Origin: Streptomyces sp. CG4
Lineage (GTDB): Bacteria; Actinomycetota; Actinomycetes; Streptomycetales; Streptomycetaceae
Direction of reading: 5' to 3'
DNA length: 64,000 nt
Assembly: GCF_041080655.1 (NCBI RefSeq)
Contig: NZ_CP163525.1
Coordinates: forward strand, 4,030,001-4,094,000
Part shown: positions 63,716 to 64,000 of the stretch, piece after piece
How positions within the stretch are numbered: the stretch's first letter is position 1
Layout: each line of letters opens with the position of its first letter
The notes under the pieces: generated by a model
Told to the model about the DNA's origin: nothing
Databases searched by the model: none
The model's input: the letters and a program-made list of their open reading frames with translations, nothing else
Program-made: the position numbers and the translations under genes

Positions 63716-64000
63716 ATGTCCCACACCGCTCACATACGCAGCCACCGGAAGCCCCGCCGCAGCGCGTCGTCCCTCGCGATGCGGGCCGGAGTTGCCGGTG
63801 GCGTCCTCAGCTCCCTGGCAGTCGCCGGGGCGTCCGGCTCGGCGACTGCGGCCGAGCCGGTGACGCAGACCCTCGAACTGCCCACCCTGACGGCCGACCT
63901 GGCCGCTCAGGCCGCCAAGTCCGCGGACGCCACCCAGCAGGCCGCCGCGAACTACCAGCTGCAGGCCGAGCGTGACACGGCTGCCGCAAACGCCGCGAAG
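63716..64000 (+). CDS. Secreted cell-wall protein (likely NlpC/P60 endopeptidase), 3' end beyond window
   Basis: 95 residues are visible. Export signal: basic HIRSHRKPRRSASSLAMR, hydrophobic AGVAGGVLSSLAVAGASGSA, cleavage after ATAA near residue 46. The mature start is Ala/Gln-rich helix (LTADLAAQAAKSADATQQAA onward), the coiled-coil-like N-terminal region typical of streptomycete NlpC/P60 peptidoglycan endopeptidases, whose catalytic domain would lie to the right. An in-frame ATG at 63686 (MKEPLVPVIP) is an alternative start. Position beside nuoA matches Streptomyces gene order. Family assignment is by signal plus context only. Confidence 0.7.
   Translation, partial: MSHTAHIRSHRKPRRSASSLAMRAGVAGGVLSSLAVAGASGSATAAEPVTQTLELPTLTADLAAQAAKSADATQQAAANYQLQAERDTAAANAAK

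Overview
This is a high-GC actinobacterial chromosome segment. Third codon positions are strongly G/C, GTG starts are frequent, intergenic hairpins lack T-tracts, and the gene order matches the Streptomyces core region that carries the full nuo operon together with a second, incomplete nuo cluster. The species cannot be named from the sequence alone. No rRNA, tRNA, CRISPR array or intact insertion sequence was seen.

Layout. 1-2260: the 3'-truncated (window edge) amidase with its small AtzG-like partner, then a scar where a recombinase-like remnant abuts a truncated YccF-like membrane gene. 2257-13531 (minus): htpX, a terminator, then the second nuo cluster nuoA2-B2-C2-H2-I2-J2-K2-L2-M2-N2, which has no D, E, F or G. 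NuoC2 carries a roughly 320-residue low-complexity tail. 13791-17511 (plus): two paralogous NarL-type sensor kinases and a response regulator. 17786-20768: a two-subunit 2-oxoacid:ferredoxin oxidoreductase. 20802-29221: a divergent HxlR regulator/QorB-like reductase pair, RarD permease, VOC protein, TPR protein, FMN reductase, ABC exporter and a LolA/RseB-like protein. 29666-33046: polyprenyl diphosphate synthase, a c-di-AMP (ydaO-type) riboswitch leading into a secreted SLT protein, and a Cof-type HAD phosphatase.

33180-44445 is the most irregular part. It holds a frameshifted flavin monooxygenase behind an ATP-grasp ligase, fumarylacetoacetase, an M56-like peptidase, and a GntR-ferredoxin-ABC-flavoprotein cluster. 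That cluster's ABC genes have lost a central segment, and its AprA/fumarate-reductase-like flavoprotein is fused to nine HEAT repeats. 44489-46471 is recQ. 47048-62963 (minus) is the complete 14-gene nuoA-N operon for respiratory complex I. A divergent promoter region follows, then the start of a secreted cell-wall protein gene that runs off the right edge.

How the genes work together. The full nuo operon encodes NADH:menaquinone oxidoreductase, and the polyprenyl synthase supplies the menaquinone side chain. The second cluster keeps the membrane arm and the NuoB/C/I connecting subunits but lacks the NADH module and NuoD. It lies one two-component system away from a ferredoxin-reducing 2-oxoacid oxidoreductase, so a ferredoxin-fed proton pump is an attractive inference. 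Within both nuo clusters most genes overlap by 1-10 bases (ATGA, GTGA, TGATG), implying tight translational coupling.
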